Shown here in pieces: positions 27,971 to 38,197 of a stretch of DNA of 64,000 nucleotides. A model generated the notes under the pieces. It saw only the letters and a program-made list of their open reading frames with translations, was not told where the DNA came from and made no database searches. Origin of the DNA: Heyndrickxia coagulans DSM 1 = ATCC 7050 (GTDB lineage: Bacteria; Bacillota; Bacilli; Bacillales; Bacillaceae_C). The number at the start of each line of letters is the position of its first letter. Position 1 is the first letter of the stretch. The translations under genes and the position numbers were made by a program. The stretch spans positions 43,655 through 107,654 of the forward strand of contig NZ_ALAS01000057.1 of NCBI RefSeq assembly GCF_000290615.1, read 5' to 3'.

Positions 27971-30900
27971 TTACTCCTGATTTGCGATAAAGGGCCACCA
28001 ATTTGCCTTGCCAAGCATTTTTACAAGCACCGGCACAAACAAAGGCAGCATGATCAAAGCATAAAACAGAAGACCAGTAAGTGTAAGGGTGGCAATTTGC
28101 AGCAACGATAAAACGCCGGACGGCATCATTGCCGCAAAAGTGCCGGAAAGAATGACTTCTGCGGAAAGAATAACGGTTCCCATCTTTTTCATCGCAAGCA
28201 AAATTGCTTCTTTTGCAGGCAAATGCTGGTATTCATTGAACCGTTCCATCAAAAAGATGGAGTAGTCGGTGCCAAGCGCGATTAAAATAACAAAACCGAA
28301 GAACGGCACCGCCCAGCTGATACCCGGGTAGCCAAGCAGATGGACAAAAATGGCCTCCGTCAAACCGGCGGATGCAAAATAGGTGATAAGAAGGGATGCC
28401 AGCAGATAGAGCGGCATGACGATTGACCGTAAGAAAATCATCAGCACGGCAGCCACCCCGATCAGCATAAAAGTGACAGTACGCGCGTAATCCGCTTTTG
28501 ACATCTTATCCAAATCGCGATTGATGCTTGACACGCCGCCGATCCCGATATGGGCATTTTCCAATTTTGTCCCCTTTACAGCGTCTTTTAACGCCCGGTT
28601 GATATGGCCAATATCCGCCATTGCCCTGTTGGAATACGGGTTTTCAGTTAATATCAGATGAAAAGTCACCATTTTTCCGTCTTTCGAAATATAATGGCCC
28701 AGCGCTTTCTGATAATCCGCATTTGAAAGCAGGGCATCCGGAATATAAATGCCGGACTGTTCCATACTTGTTTCATCCGCCAAATCATTCAGATAAGAAC
28801 CGGCATCGTACAACCCGGATTCGATTTTCCCGAGTCCTGCCGCGCTTTTATCAAGGCCGGCGGAAAGCTCATTCATATGGGTTCCGAACGTACTGAGGCC
28901 GGTTTTCAGCTGTGCCTGGCCGTCCGTGATCCCCTGAATCCCTTTTTGCAGCGCCGGGATTTTCCGGATCACTTCGTTCTGGCCTGCTGCAGTCTGGTTC
29001 AAACCGGTTTCAAGCTGATCAAGCCCGTTGATGATCGGCGTAAACCCGTCAGCAAAGCGGCCAAGCCCGGCGGAAATAGCTGAAAGTTTTGCGTCCACGC
29101 TTTCCAAAGTTGCTGTGACGGTGTCAATCTGGCGGTACAGGCTGGCAATTGTATCATTGCCATTGCCGGTGCCGAGCCCGAGCTCATTCATCGCCTGCTG
29201 CACTTTTTGGAATTGCGGGTCGTGCGCCGCTTCAGGATTGTCTTTTAAAAACGCCCGGTAAGCCGCTTGCAGGGAGCCGATCTGCTCCGGAACATCAGCT
29301 GGCAACTGGTCCGTTTGGCTGATAAACTGGCGGATGCCGGACTGGACGAGTTGGTATTTTTCATACAGCTGGTTAAAGCCGGACTGCAGTTCCCTTGCCT
29401 GCTGCTGGGCGTTTTTTACCCCGCTTTTCAGTTCGTCCGCGCCCGCGGAACCGTTCCGGATGCCTTCTTCAATCCGGCTTAGCGAGTTTGACAAATTCCC
29501 CATGCCGGCTGAGATTTTTTCGGAACCGGCCTCCAGCTCCCCGATCCCGTCGGTTGCTTCTTTAAACTTTGATTTGGCGTTTTCCAGAGAACCGGATGCC
29601 CCCGTTAATCCTGATTTGATTTTCTGAATGCCGTTATGGCTTTTTTCCAGCCCTTCGCCCAATGTTTTGGCTTGGTTTTTGACATAAATTTCTTTCATCA
29701 CCGAACCGTCCGGCCTTGTCGCGCTTTGAACTTGTGCAACATGCGGGACTTTATCCAGATCCGCGCTGATTTTCTCGATTAAAGCGAGATAGTCTTTTGA
29801 TTTGACAGACTCGTCATTTTCGAGGACGACTTCGACCGGCATCGCTTTCCCGGCGCCGAAACTGGCGGCAATGATGTTGAACGCTTTTACGGAATCGTAG
29901 TTGTCCCCGAGTTCATCAAGTGAATTGAAAGACAGCTTGCCGTTATAGCTGATCAATAGCGGAACCATGATCACCGCCACAATCGCAAGGGAAAGAAACG
30001 GCCTTGCCAGCGCAAAAAGGCCGGCCCGTTCCCAAATTTTGCTTTCATGTTGGGAAATGTCCCCGCGCACAGGCCAGAACAGCCCTTTCTTTAACACAGC
30101 CATAAAAAACGGCACAATTGAAAACAAGGCAAGCAGCAAAACGGCTACCCCGACCGCAACGGCGGAAGCGGATTGGTACAGTTTAGAACTGGCAAGCCCG
30201 ATCGAGGCAAAACCGATCAGAACGGCAATACCGCTGAACAGCACCGTTTTCCCGGCCGAACGGTAAGTCGCAAGAATGGCCGCAACTGTTTCTTTGCCAT
30301 CCGCCAGTTCTTCCTTAAAGCGGCTGAGCAGCAAAATACAATAATCCGTGCCAATCCCGAACAAAACGGCAACGAGAAAAATTTGCGTAAAATTTGAAAC
30401 CGGAAAATCTAGCTTGTCGACGAGTATCGCAACGATAAACTGGCTGACAAGATAAGAAAGCCCGACCGTTAAAAGCGGAATGAGCGGCGCGACGATTGAA
30501 CGGTACACCAGCACAAGGACGGCTAGGATGAATACAATCGTAATCGCTTCTGTTCTTTTCAAGCCCGCCTGCGAGCTGTCCGTGACATCCTCATTGATCA
30601 GCCTGTTGCCGGTCATCATCACCTCGACGCCCGGCGTTTTTACCGCTTTCTGCAAAGCCGCGCGCACTGTTTTAAAAGACTTTCCTCCCGGATCCACGCT
30701 GGCAATGGCCATCACCGTTTTTCCGTCTTTGGAGACAAGCTCACTTTTAAGGGCCGGCTCGTGAAAATGAGTTGTCAGCTCCATAATCGCATATTGTTTT
30801 TTATTTTTTTCCAGCCGTTCAAGCGTGCCCCGGATACGCCCCATCTCATGGCCGGATATTTTCACCCGGTCATGGAACACGATGATGACGCTTGTACCGC

Positions 30901-31087
30901 GGTTTTCTGTCTGCTGGTGCCGGCTTTTGATTTCAGCCGCCCGTTGCGAGGCATAGCCTTCCGGAACCTTAATCTGGCCTTTTTCCCTGAGTAATGGTTC
31001 CATTGCCGGCGCTTTCCATGCCAATAAAATGCTGATCATTGCCCATACTAAAACAACAATCCATTTCAACTGCACCAATCGCTTCAT
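27971..31087 (-). CDS. MMPL-family (RND superfamily) membrane transporter
   Basis: 1038-residue transporter in two halves, each with one helix, a large extracellular domain and five more helices. MMPL motifs include GIGTDYCILLLSRFKEE and GTDYSIFLMERFNEY, the proton-relay Asp-Tyr pairs in helices 4 and 10. The first extracytoplasmic domain carries a long coiled-coil-like insert (about 480-770) full of GL..I..G repeats, as in YhgE/Pip and YdfJ-type proteins. The substrate is unknown (lipid, drug or peptide). GGAGG lies before the ATG. It is divergent from ykyB. Confidence 0.87.
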   Translation of the reverse strand: MKRLVQLKWIVVLVWAMISILLAWKAPAMEPLLREKGQIKVPEGYASQRAAEIKSRHQQTENRGTSVIIVFHDRVKISGHEMGRIRGTLERLEKNKKQYAIMELTTHFHEPALKSELVSKDGKTVMAIASVDPGGKSFKTVRAALQKAVKTPGVEVMMTGNRLINEDVTDSSQAGLKRTEAITIVFILAVLVLVYRSIVAPLIPLLTVGLSYLVSQFIVAILVDKLDFPVSNFTQIFLVAVLFGIGTDYCILLLSRFKEELADGKETVAAILATYRSAGKTVLFSGIAVLIGFASIGLASSKLYQSASAVAVGVAVLLLALFSIVPFFMAVLKKGLFWPVRGDISQHESKIWERAGLFALARPFLSLAIVAVIMVPLLISYNGKLSFNSLDELGDNYDSVKAFNIIAASFGAGKAMPVEVVLENDESVKSKDYLALIEKISADLDKVPHVAQVQSATRPDGSVMKEIYVKNQAKTLGEGLEKSHNGIQKIKSGLTGASGSLENAKSKFKEATDGIGELEAGSEKISAGMGNLSNSLSRIEEGIRNGSAGADELKSGVKNAQQQARELQSGFNQLYEKYQLVQSGIRQFISQTDQLPADVPEQIGSLQAAYRAFLKDNPEAAHDPQFQKVQQAMNELGLGTGNGNDTIASLYRQIDTVTATLESVDAKLSAISAGLGRFADGFTPIINGLDQLETGLNQTAAGQNEVIRKIPALQKGIQGITDGQAQLKTGLSTFGTHMNELSAGLDKSAAGLGKIESGLYDAGSYLNDLADETSMEQSGIYIPDALLSNADYQKALGHYISKDGKMVTFHLILTENPYSNRAMADIGHINRALKDAVKGTKLENAHIGIGGVSSINRDLDKMSKADYARTVTFMLIGVAAVLMIFLRSIVMPLYLLASLLITYFASAGLTEAIFVHLLGYPGISWAVPFFGFVILIALGTDYSIFLMERFNEYQHLPAKEAILLAMKKMGTVILSAEVILSGTFAAMMPSGVLSLLQIATLTLTGLLFYALIMLPLFVPVLVKMLGKANWWPFIANQE

Positions 31088-31262
31088 GAACTGGTTTCCT
31101 CCCAGACTTGTGATCGCATAACTCTTGAACCATTATAAAACAAACGGCTGCAGAAGTATGTAAAAAAATGGGCATTTTTATGTTGCTTTCTTTCCAAAAT
31201 AAACGAAAAGTAGTATAATTGACTAAAAAGTAACATGATTAAAAACGAAAGGAGTTCTCTAT

Positions 31263-31730
31263 TTGAATTCGCATAAACCTGCTCCATTACAACCTACAAT
31301 CGAAAACCTCTCTTATGCTGTATTCACGGTCAATCGCCATGCGAAAACCGCAACCAACCCAAAATTTCTGTACCTGTTAAAGAAAAAAGCGCTCGAAAAA
31401 ATGGTCCGGGAAGGGAAAGCGCTGAAAGTCGGGCTCCACTTTTCCGAGCATCCGAAGTACAGCCAGCAACAGTCTGATGTGCTTGTAAAGTGCGGTGATT
31501 ATACGTTTCATATTCCGCCGTCAAAAGACGATTTTAAAAACCTCCCCCATCTCGGCTACCTGGACCATAAAACAAGGAACCCGAAATGCCGCATGCCTTT
31601 AAGCCAGGCAAAGCAACTGCTTGAACGGTATACCGGGCTCACGGAAAAACAGCAGCAACCGGGGCAGCCCCGCACCGGCAGGAAAAATTGCAAACCGGTT
31701 TTCAAAAAACTGGGCGACTCCTTTTTCTAA
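31263..31730 (+). CDS. ykyB: YkyB-like protein
   Basis: 155-residue basic soluble protein of the YkyB family (NLSYAVFTVNRHAKTATNP; LGYLDHKTRNPKC). Function unknown; found beside cheV in Bacillus. The start is TTG, seven bases after AAAGGAG. It converges on cheV with a shared terminator. Confidence 0.87.
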   Translation: MNSHKPAPLQPTIENLSYAVFTVNRHAKTATNPKFLYLLKKKALEKMVREGKALKVGLHFSEHPKYSQQQSDVLVKCGDYTFHIPPSKDDFKNLPHLGYLDHKTRNPKCRMPLSQAKQLLERYTGLTEKQQQPGQPRTGRKNCKPVFKKLGDSFF

Positions 31731-31820
31731 AGGATGGCCGCAGCAAGTGCAAGCCAAATAATGGAAAAGCCCCAAACCGGGTAAAGACCCCGCCCGGGAT
31801 GAATAATGATACGCAACCAT

Positions 31821-31859
31821 GCAGGAAAGCCCTCCGCGATTGGCCGGGGGCTTTTCTGC
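31821..31859. terminator. Bidirectional terminator, ykyB / cheV
   Basis: Long imperfect stem GCAGGAAAGCCCTCCG / CCGGGGGCTTTTCTGC between the two convergent genes. Confidence 0.8.
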
Positions 31860-31860
31860 G

Positions 31861-32766
31861 TTACAGCACTTTTTCGTCCATCGCAAGGATCAGCTGGTTG
31901 ATTTCAGGCTTGCTGATTTGGGCATCGGCGCCGACCATTTCCCCTTTATGCCTCAAGGCATCCGTGATCAGCGATGAGAAAATGATCACCGGCAGCACTT
32001 TTAAGGCAGGGTCTTCTTTTATTTTTTTCGTTAAATGGTGCCCGTCCATTTGCGGCATTTCAATATCCGTAATCACAAGCTGGACTTCATCCTTTATCTC
32101 TTTTCCGCTTTCTGCAATCCCGGATAAATATTCGTATGCATCTTTCCCGTTTTCAAAAAACGCAATTTGTTCATACCCGGCTTCAAGCAGCGTATCGCGG
32201 AGCAATTCCCTGAGCAGGCCGGAATCTTCCGCAATCACAATCCGTTTATTGTTCCGCTCCCGCTTTCCAAGCTTTTTGACTTCTTCCACCCGGATCGTTG
32301 CTTCCGGGTTGATTTCCGCAATCATTTTTTCAAAATCAAGCAGTAAAATCATCGTGTCTTCTTTCTTTACTACGCCGATCACCTGTGTATCGGTGCCTGC
32401 ATACATCCCGGACGGTTTTTCAATTTGATCCCAGGAAAACCGGTGGATTTTTGAAACATTGTCCACATGAAAGACGATTTTTTGCTGGTTGAACTCCGTC
32501 ACGATAAATTTGTCATCCTCGCCCGTTTCCGGCGGATGCCCAAGTACTTTGCGCAAATTGACAACCGGCAGTATTTCCCCGCGCAGCTGGATAATCCCTT
32601 CAATATTTGGATGGGCGTGCGGAATGGTGGTGACCGCAGCCGGCATGATAATTTCCTTCACTTTAATGACATTGATGCCGTAATGATTTTGTGCGACAGA
32701 AAATTCTACAATCTCAACTTCATTTGTGCCGCTTTCCAGTAAAATATCGTGCTCCAGACTCATCAT
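31861..32766 (-). CDS. cheV: Chemotaxis coupling protein CheV
   Basis: 301 residues (B. subtilis 303): N-terminal CheW-like domain (about 1-165, GINVIKVKEI, GIIQLRGEILPVVNL) and C-terminal receiver (about 175-301) with phospho-acceptor Asp in LVITDIEMPQMDG and the conserved Lys in ISKPE. It couples receptors to CheA and takes part in adaptation. The first of two ATG codons, at 32766, follows GAGGGGG. A sigma-D promoter lies upstream. Divergent from patA. Confidence 0.94.
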   Translation of the reverse strand: MMSLEHDILLESGTNEVEIVEFSVAQNHYGINVIKVKEIIMPAAVTTIPHAHPNIEGIIQLRGEILPVVNLRKVLGHPPETGEDDKFIVTEFNQQKIVFHVDNVSKIHRFSWDQIEKPSGMYAGTDTQVIGVVKKEDTMILLLDFEKMIAEINPEATIRVEEVKKLGKRERNNKRIVIAEDSGLLRELLRDTLLEAGYEQIAFFENGKDAYEYLSGIAESGKEIKDEVQLVITDIEMPQMDGHHLTKKIKEDPALKVLPVIIFSSLITDALRHKGEMVGADAQISKPEINQLILAMDEKVL

Positions 32767-32853
32767 TTTTTGCCCCCTCGTTCTAAAACGTATGAAAATC
32801 CGGCGCAGAGCATTTTTGCACTGCCCGGTTTTCAATATTTGCCCACATGAATT

Positions 32854-32880
32854 ATATCGGCAGATGGACCGGAATTTTTC
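32854..32880 (-). promoter_or_regulatory. Sigma-D promoter of cheV
   Basis: On the minus strand GAAA, 15-bp spacer, then a perfect sigma-D -10 GCCGATAT, 88 bp before the cheV start. This ties cheV to the motility regulon. Confidence 0.7.
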
Positions 32881-33002
32881 ACCTGAAAAAGGGCAAACGG
32901 AAAAGATTGCTTTTTCACAAATGTTTAAGCGTGGTAAGATTAAGAAGAACAGGACATACATATTTGATGAAAAGCAATCCGTTAAAGGGGAGGAAACCGG
33001 TT

Positions 33003-34157
33003 TTGGAACATTTACTGAACCCGCATGTACAGGAAATTGAAATATCCGGCATCCGCAAGTTTTCAAACATGGTTGCCGGAATCGAAGACATGGTCTCATT
33101 TACAATCGGCCAGCCCGATTTTAAAACGCCGGAACATGTCAAGCAAGCTGGGATCCGTGCCATTGAAGAAAACAGGACAACCTATACCCACAATGCCGGC
33201 GACCTTGCTTTGCGCAAGGCTGCAGCACAATTTGTCAAAACGAAATACAACCTGTCTTATAAACCGGAAACGGAAGTCATAGTCACAATCGGCGCCAGCG
33301 AGGCGATCGATATTACGCTCAGAACCGTATTGACGCCCGGTTCCGAAGTTATCCTCCCCGGGCCTGTTTACCCGGGGTATGAACCAGCCATCCGCCTGTG
33401 CGGAGCCGTTCCGGTGCATGTAGACACAAGGGCAAACCGGTTTAAGCTAACCGCAGATCTCATCCGCCAGGCTATTACAGCCAACACGAAATGCATCATT
33501 TTGCCGTACCCTTCCAATCCGACTGGGGTGACGCTCGAAAAGGCGGAATTGCAGGAAATCGCAGACCTGATCCGCGGCCGTGATATTTTTATTCTTGCCG
33601 ATGAAATTTACAGCGAGTTAACGTACAATCTGCAGCACGCCTCGATCGCTTCGTTTTTGCCGGAGCAGACCATTGTCATTAACGGCGTCTCAAAGTCCCA
33701 CTCGATGACCGGCTGGCGGATCGGCTTCGTGTTTGCGCCGGAATGGCTCACAAAGCATGTTTTAAAAGTCCACCAGTATAATGTGTCGTGCGCGCCTTCC
33801 ATTTCCCAGATGGCGGCGCTTGAAGCGCTGACAGCCGGCATCGATGACGCACACGCCATGAAAAAGGAATATGAAAAACGGAGAGACTATGTATGCAAGA
33901 GGCTGGATGAGATCGGCATCGGGTATGTGAAACCGGACGGGGCTTTTTACGTATTCGCGAAGGTGCCGGAAGCGTTGAAGCGGTCCTCTTTCGATTTTGC
34001 GGTCGATCTGGCAAAACAGCAAAAAGTCGCGGTTGTCCCAGGCAGCGCTTTTTCAAAGTACGGCGAAGGCTGGTTCCGGATGTCCTACGCATGCAGCATG
34101 GATCAGCTCGAAAAAGGGCTTGCGCGCATGGAAAAGTTTGTTGCAAACCTATCCTGA
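33003..34157 (+). CDS. patA: N-acetyl-LL-diaminopimelate aminotransferase PatA
   Basis: PLP fold-type I aminotransferase, 384 residues, aligned end to end with B. subtilis PatA. Conserved SFTIGQPDF, LPYPSNPTGV, DEIYSELTY, the PLP lysine in GVSKSHSMTGWRIGF and the Arg in WFRMSYACS. It supplies the middle step of the acetyl DAP branch with DapH and YkuR. The TTG at 33003 is chosen: GGGGAGG lies nine bases upstream and the N-terminus EHLLNP matches; 52 upstream in-frame codons are not part of the protein. Confidence 0.92.
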   Translation: MEHLLNPHVQEIEISGIRKFSNMVAGIEDMVSFTIGQPDFKTPEHVKQAGIRAIEENRTTYTHNAGDLALRKAAAQFVKTKYNLSYKPETEVIVTIGASEAIDITLRTVLTPGSEVILPGPVYPGYEPAIRLCGAVPVHVDTRANRFKLTADLIRQAITANTKCIILPYPSNPTGVTLEKAELQEIADLIRGRDIFILADEIYSELTYNLQHASIASFLPEQTIVINGVSKSHSMTGWRIGFVFAPEWLTKHVLKVHQYNVSCAPSISQMAALEALTAGIDDAHAMKKEYEKRRDYVCKRLDEIGIGYVKPDGAFYVFAKVPEALKRSSFDFAVDLAKQQKVAVVPGSAFSKYGEGWFRMSYACSMDQLEKGLARMEKFVANLS

Positions 34158-34328
34158 AACGATGCGCCGGCTGATTCTCATTTTTCCCGCTGGTGCCGCA
34201 TTCAAGCGCAATGGGCATCATACTAAAAATGAAATATATTTTCATTCCTTTGCTGGCGCCGCGTTCGCCTAAGGAATAGAAGCCTGCGTTAAACCATACT
34301 GGCTTCCCGCCCGCATAAAACTAAAACA

Positions 34329-34352
34329 GCCCGCCGGCATATGCCGGCGGGC
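34329..34352. terminator. Perfect 24-bp palindrome, probable terminator of ykwC
   Basis: GCCCGCCGGCAT / ATGCCGGCGGGC with no loop bases; a short T-tract follows on the minus strand (TGTTTTAG). Confidence 0.65.
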
Positions 34353-34357
34353 AAACT

Positions 34358-35221
34358 TTACTTGGACCAATATTTAATCAATGCTTGTGTGCCGCTGTTT
34401 TCTTCGCCTTTTGCGGCCAGTTCTTCATATAATTTTTTGCTGAGTGCAAGCCCCGGCAGGTCAAGCCCCATTTTTTCCGCTTCATGAAGGGCGATTTTCA
34501 TATCTTTAATAAAATGCTTGATAAAAAAGCCCGGAGAATAATCGCCCGCAAGCATCCGCGGAACAAGATTGGACATTGACCAGCTTCCGGCTGCCCCGGC
34601 GCTGATGGATTTGAGCACTTTTTCCGGATCGAGCCCTGCTTTTTGCGCATACACAACCGACTCCGTCACGCCGATCATATTGGAGGCTATGGCAATCTGG
34701 TTGCACATTTTTGTATGCTGGCCGGATCCCGGGCCGCCCTGCAGCACGATATTTTCCCCGAGTACGTGAAAAACCGGTTTTACTTCTTCAAATACCGATT
34801 TGTCGCCGCCTGCCATAATCGTCAAATTGCCTTTTTGCGCCCCAATATCGCCGCCGGAAACCGGTGCATCGAGCGCCTTCACCTGTCTTGCTTTCGCCGC
34901 TTCATAAATCTTTTTGGCAAGGGTCGGCGTGGAAGTGGTCATATCGATCAGGATTGTTCCTTCTTTCGCCGCGCCAAGCAGTCCGTTTTCACCGAAATAC
35001 ACTTCTTCCACATCGTGCGGATAGCCGACCATCGTAATGACGATATCTGATTTTGCAGCCGTTTCCGCCGGCGTGCTGCACCATTCGGCTCCCGCTTTGA
35101 GAAGCGGCTCCGCCTTTTCTTTTGTACGGTTATAGACAAAAAGCGGATACCCTGCATTCCGCAAATTTTGCGCCATGTTCCGGCCCATTACGCCTAACCC
35201 GATAAATCCGATCTTTTTCAT
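34358..35221 (-). CDS. ykwC: Beta-hydroxyacid dehydrogenase YkwC
   Basis: 287-residue NAD(P)-dependent enzyme of the 3-hydroxyisobutyrate/tartronate-semialdehyde reductase family. Cofactor loop GFIGLGVMGRNMAQNL, DAPVSGGDIGAQKG substrate loop, catalytic Lys in GSGQHTKMCNQ, and NLVPRMLAGDYSPGF. Substrate not defined. The ATG at 35221 follows AAAGGGGAG. It matches B. subtilis YkwC, also in the patA/cheV neighbourhood. Confidence 0.88.
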   Translation of the reverse strand: MKKIGFIGLGVMGRNMAQNLRNAGYPLFVYNRTKEKAEPLLKAGAEWCSTPAETAAKSDIVITMVGYPHDVEEVYFGENGLLGAAKEGTILIDMTTSTPTLAKKIYEAAKARQVKALDAPVSGGDIGAQKGNLTIMAGGDKSVFEEVKPVFHVLGENIVLQGGPGSGQHTKMCNQIAIASNMIGVTESVVYAQKAGLDPEKVLKSISAGAAGSWSMSNLVPRMLAGDYSPGFFIKHFIKDMKIALHEAEKMGLDLPGLALSKKLYEELAAKGEENSGTQALIKYWSK

Positions 35222-35356
35222 CCTAGCTCCCCTTTCTTCGCAAATAAACAAAAAAACCTGCATCACAGCAGGCCAAAAGCAAACATGGGGGTTCAAGGAA
35301 GAAAACAATCTTTCCTCTAATTTATACCCCGCATGCCCTGCTTTAAACCTGACAGA

Positions 35357-36142
35357 TTAAATCGATTTGACTTTTCCGCCGTCGATCAGGAAGCTGCTTC
35401 CGGTAACGTAGGAATTGGCTTCTGAAGCCAGAAACGCAACAAACCTCCCGAATTCGTCCGGTTCGCCGTATCTGCCGAGCGGAATCGACTCCAGTTCCTT
35501 TGCCTGGACTTCTTCCATCGATTTTCCGGTTTTCTCCGCTGTCACTTTGTCAAGATGTACAATCCGGTCCGTTGCAATTCTGCCCGGGCCGACCGTATTC
35601 ACAAGGATTTGGTACGGGGCAAATTCTTCCGCCAGCGTTTTCGAAAGTCCCACAATGCCCGTCCGGAACGTATTCGACAAAATCAGCCCCGGGATCGGCT
35701 CCTTAATGGATGAAGAGGCAATGTTGATAATCCGGCCGCCGTTTTTCTTTAAAAGCGGCAATGCTTCCCTGATGATGCGTATGTACGAAAGCAGATTCAG
35801 TTCGAATGATTTTTGCCAGTCTTCATCCGCCATATCTTCAAAACTTCCGGCCGGCGGTCCCCCTGCATTGTTGACCAGTATATCCAGCCTGCCGAATGTA
35901 TCCCGTGCTTTTTGCACCATGGCGCGGATATCTTCCGGATGGGTAATGTCTGCCCGGATATACGCCACTTTCCCGGTGCCGCAAGCGGATAATTCTTCTT
36001 TTGCCGCCTGCAGTTTTTCTTCATTCCGGCTTGTAATGAGGACATCTGCGCCTTCCATTACAAGTTGTTTGGCCACCGCTTTCCCGAGCCCCTGGCTGGA
36101 AGCGACAACAAGGGCGGTTTTGCCTTTCAACCCTAAATCCAT
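35357..36142 (-). CDS. SDR-family oxidoreductase with altered active site
   Basis: 261-residue short-chain dehydrogenase. Rossmann loop ASSQGLGKAVA, NNAGGPP, and NIASSSIKEP with the catalytic Ser are intact. The expected YxxxK reads SNTFR (in LILSNTFRTGIVGLSKT): Tyr becomes Ser and Lys becomes Arg. C-terminal SSFLIDGGK is typical. Such SNTxR members occur as a subgroup labelled 3-oxoacyl-ACP reductase-like; their reaction is not clear. GGGAGG lies before the ATG. It is separated from ykwC by 135 bp. Confidence 0.85.
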   Translation of the reverse strand: MDLGLKGKTALVVASSQGLGKAVAKQLVMEGADVLITSRNEEKLQAAKEELSACGTGKVAYIRADITHPEDIRAMVQKARDTFGRLDILVNNAGGPPAGSFEDMADEDWQKSFELNLLSYIRIIREALPLLKKNGGRIINIASSSIKEPIPGLILSNTFRTGIVGLSKTLAEEFAPYQILVNTVGPGRIATDRIVHLDKVTAEKTGKSMEEVQAKELESIPLGRYGEPDEFGRFVAFLASEANSYVTGSSFLIDGGKVKSI

Positions 36143-36475
36143 TCAAAATCCCTCCCTGTATCTTTATGTTCACAAAAGCCTGTCTTCATTATAAACGATT
36201 TTTCCCCGTCCATGCACGATAAAGCTTCAAACCGGGTTCCCCTTCATTTTCCCGCAAAAAAGAACATCCGGCGTTTTGATGTGCGGTCCGCCAAAGCCCA
36301 ATTCAAAAAAAGCCGAATGGCAAAAGCCACTCGGCAAAAATAGGGGGAAAAATGAGAAAGAAACGATATACATCCGGTATTGTAACAATACTGGATACCA
36401 ATCCTACCCTTAATACTGGGCTGGTTTATATATACCCGCTTCCTTCGCACCTAAACCTGTTTTTGAAAAAATTTT
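36143..36475. other. Intergenic region SDR gene / ptsI
   Basis: It contains the ptsI terminator (36303-36340). A plus-strand ATG at 36352 with AGGGGG upstream opens a frame that runs into the antisense of ptsI and is probably not a gene. Nothing else is seen. Confidence 0.4.
36303..36340 (-). terminator. Terminator of the ptsHI operon
   Basis: GCCGAGTGGC / GCCATTCGGC stem (one mismatch) with a seven-T tail on the minus strand. Confidence 0.8.
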
Positions 36476-38197
36476 CTATGCTTTTGAAAGAACTTTTTTC
36501 ACGTGTTCCTTTACTTCTTCATTCGTTGTGAAGTTCAAAACGTCTTCTGCAAGTTTTTCCATATCCACCTTATTCAGGTTCCTGATTTGAGAACGGGCCC
36601 TTAAAATCGAAGAAGCGCTCATTGAAAATTCATCAAGGCCAAGGCCGAGCAGAATCGGAATGGCGATTTCGTCTCCGGCCATTTCGCCGCACATGCCGGC
36701 CCATTTGCCTTCTTTGTGCGCCGCATCAATGACGCGTTTCACAAGGCGTAATATGGCCGGGTTATACGGCTGGTACAAATACGAAATATGTTCGTTCATA
36801 CGGTCTGCAGCCATCGTGTACTGGATCAGATCGTTTGTGCCGACACTGAAGAAATCGACTTCTTTTGCAAACAAATCAGCCATTACGGCAGTGGAAGGAA
36901 TTTCAACCATAATGCCGACTTCGATATGATCTGCAACCTGCACGCCTTCCTGGATAAGCTTTTCTTTTTCTTCCAAAAGAATCGCTTTTGCTTTTCGGAA
37001 TTCATCCAGATTGGAAATCATTGGGAACATAATTTTCAGGTTGCCGTATGCGCTCGCGCGGAGCAACGCACGCAGCTGGGTGCGGAAAATATCCTGTCTG
37101 TCCAGGCACAAGCGGATCGCACGGAAGCCGAGGAACGGGTTCATTTCTTCCGGAAGCGGCAAGTACGGCAGTTTTTTGTCGCCGCCGATATCAAGCGTAC
37201 GGACCACAACCGGCTTGCCTTTTAAGCCTTCAAGCACCGCTTTATAGGCTTCAAACTGCACTTCTTCTGACGGAAGCTCGTCCCTGCCCATATAGAGGAA
37301 CTCTGTACGGTACAGGCCGACGCCTTCCCCGCCGTTCCGGATCACGCCGTCGAGATCGTTCGGGGTGCCGATATTGGCAACCAGTTCAACCGTATGGCCG
37401 TCTTTCGAAACGGATTTTTCATTGACCAGCTTCGCCCATTCGGCTTTTTGCCGTTCAAACTGTTCCTGCTTTTGTTTGTATTCATCGACAATTTCAGGTG
37501 TCGGATTGACATAGACATCGCCGCTGTTGCCGTCCACGATGACAAGGTCGCCATTTTGGATATCCTGGATCGCCGTTTTCGTCCCGACGACTGCCGGAAT
37601 TTCCAAAGAACGCGCCATAATCGCAGAGTGGGACGTACGCCCACCGACATTTGTTGCAAACCCTTTTACATACTGGCGGTTCAACTGCGCCGTATCAGAA
37701 GGGGTCAAGTCTTCAGCAATGACAATGACTTCTTCCGAGATCATGCTCGGATTCGGAATTTCCACCTTCAGCAGATGGGCCAGAATCCGTTTTGTCACGT
37801 CGCGGATATCCGCCGCACGTTCGCGCATATATTCGTTATCCATTTGTTCGAACATGGTCACGAACATATCAGCAACTTCTTTCAATGCGTATTCCGCATT
37901 GACCTGGTCATCCCTGATTTTATCCTGGACTGGCATCAACAGTTCCGGATCTTCCAAAACGAGCAAATGCGCATCAAAGATCGCTGCTTTGTCCGCCCCC
38001 AGCGCCTTCATTGCATGCTCCCTGATCGCCTGCAGTTCAGACTTGGATTCAGACACAGCAGCATTAAAGCGTTTCACTTCATCTGAAACATTCTGGACAG
38101 GCCTTTTTTCAAAAGACAAATCCGGTTCTACCAGACGATATGCTTTTGCGATGGCAATCCCGTTGGATGCTGCTATACCTTTTAAAATGGTTGACAT
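36476..38197 (-). CDS. ptsI: PTS enzyme I
   Basis: PEP-dependent phosphotransferase that phosphorylates HPr, first step of sugar uptake by the PTS. 573 residues. Active-site His in [17 protein letters not shown] (about residue 190), PEP-binding region [12 protein letters not shown], Cys motif region GMCGEMAGD. Its ATG overlaps the ptsH stop by one base (TAATG), so the two are translationally coupled. Confidence 0.97.
   Translation of the reverse strand: MSTILKGIAASNGIAIAKAYRLVEPDLSFEKRPVQNVSDEVKRFNAAVSESKSELQAIREHAMKALGADKAAIFDAHLLVLEDPELLMPVQDKIRDDQVNAEYALKEVADMFVTMFEQMDNEYMRERAADIRDVTKRILAHLLKVEIPNPSMISEEVIVIAEDLTPSDTAQLNRQYVKGFATNVGGRTSHSAIMARSLEIPAVVGTKTAIQDIQNGDLVIVDGNSGDVYVNPTPEIVDEYKQKQEQFERQKAEWAKLVNEKSVSKDGHTVELVANIGTPNDLDGVIRNGGEGVGLYRTEFLYMGRDELPSEEVQFEAYKAVLEGLKGKPVVVRTLDIGGDKKLPYLPLPEEMNPFLGFRAIRLCLDRQDIFRTQLRALLRASAYGNLKIMFPMISNLDEFRKAKAILLEEKEKLIQEGVQVADHIEVGIMVEIPSTAVMADLFAKEVDFFSVGTNDLIQYTMAADRMNEHISYLYQPYNPAILRLVKRVIDAAHKEGKWAGMCGEMAGDEIAIPILLGLGLDEFSMSASSILRARSQIRNLNKVDMEKLAEDVLNFTTNEEVKEHVKKVLSKA

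Noticed and set aside
36352..36531. Plus-strand frame starting MRKKRYTSGIV after AGGGGG
   Set aside because: The ribosome-binding site is attractive, but the frame runs antisense into ptsI and starts just past the ptsI terminator; no support for a protein.
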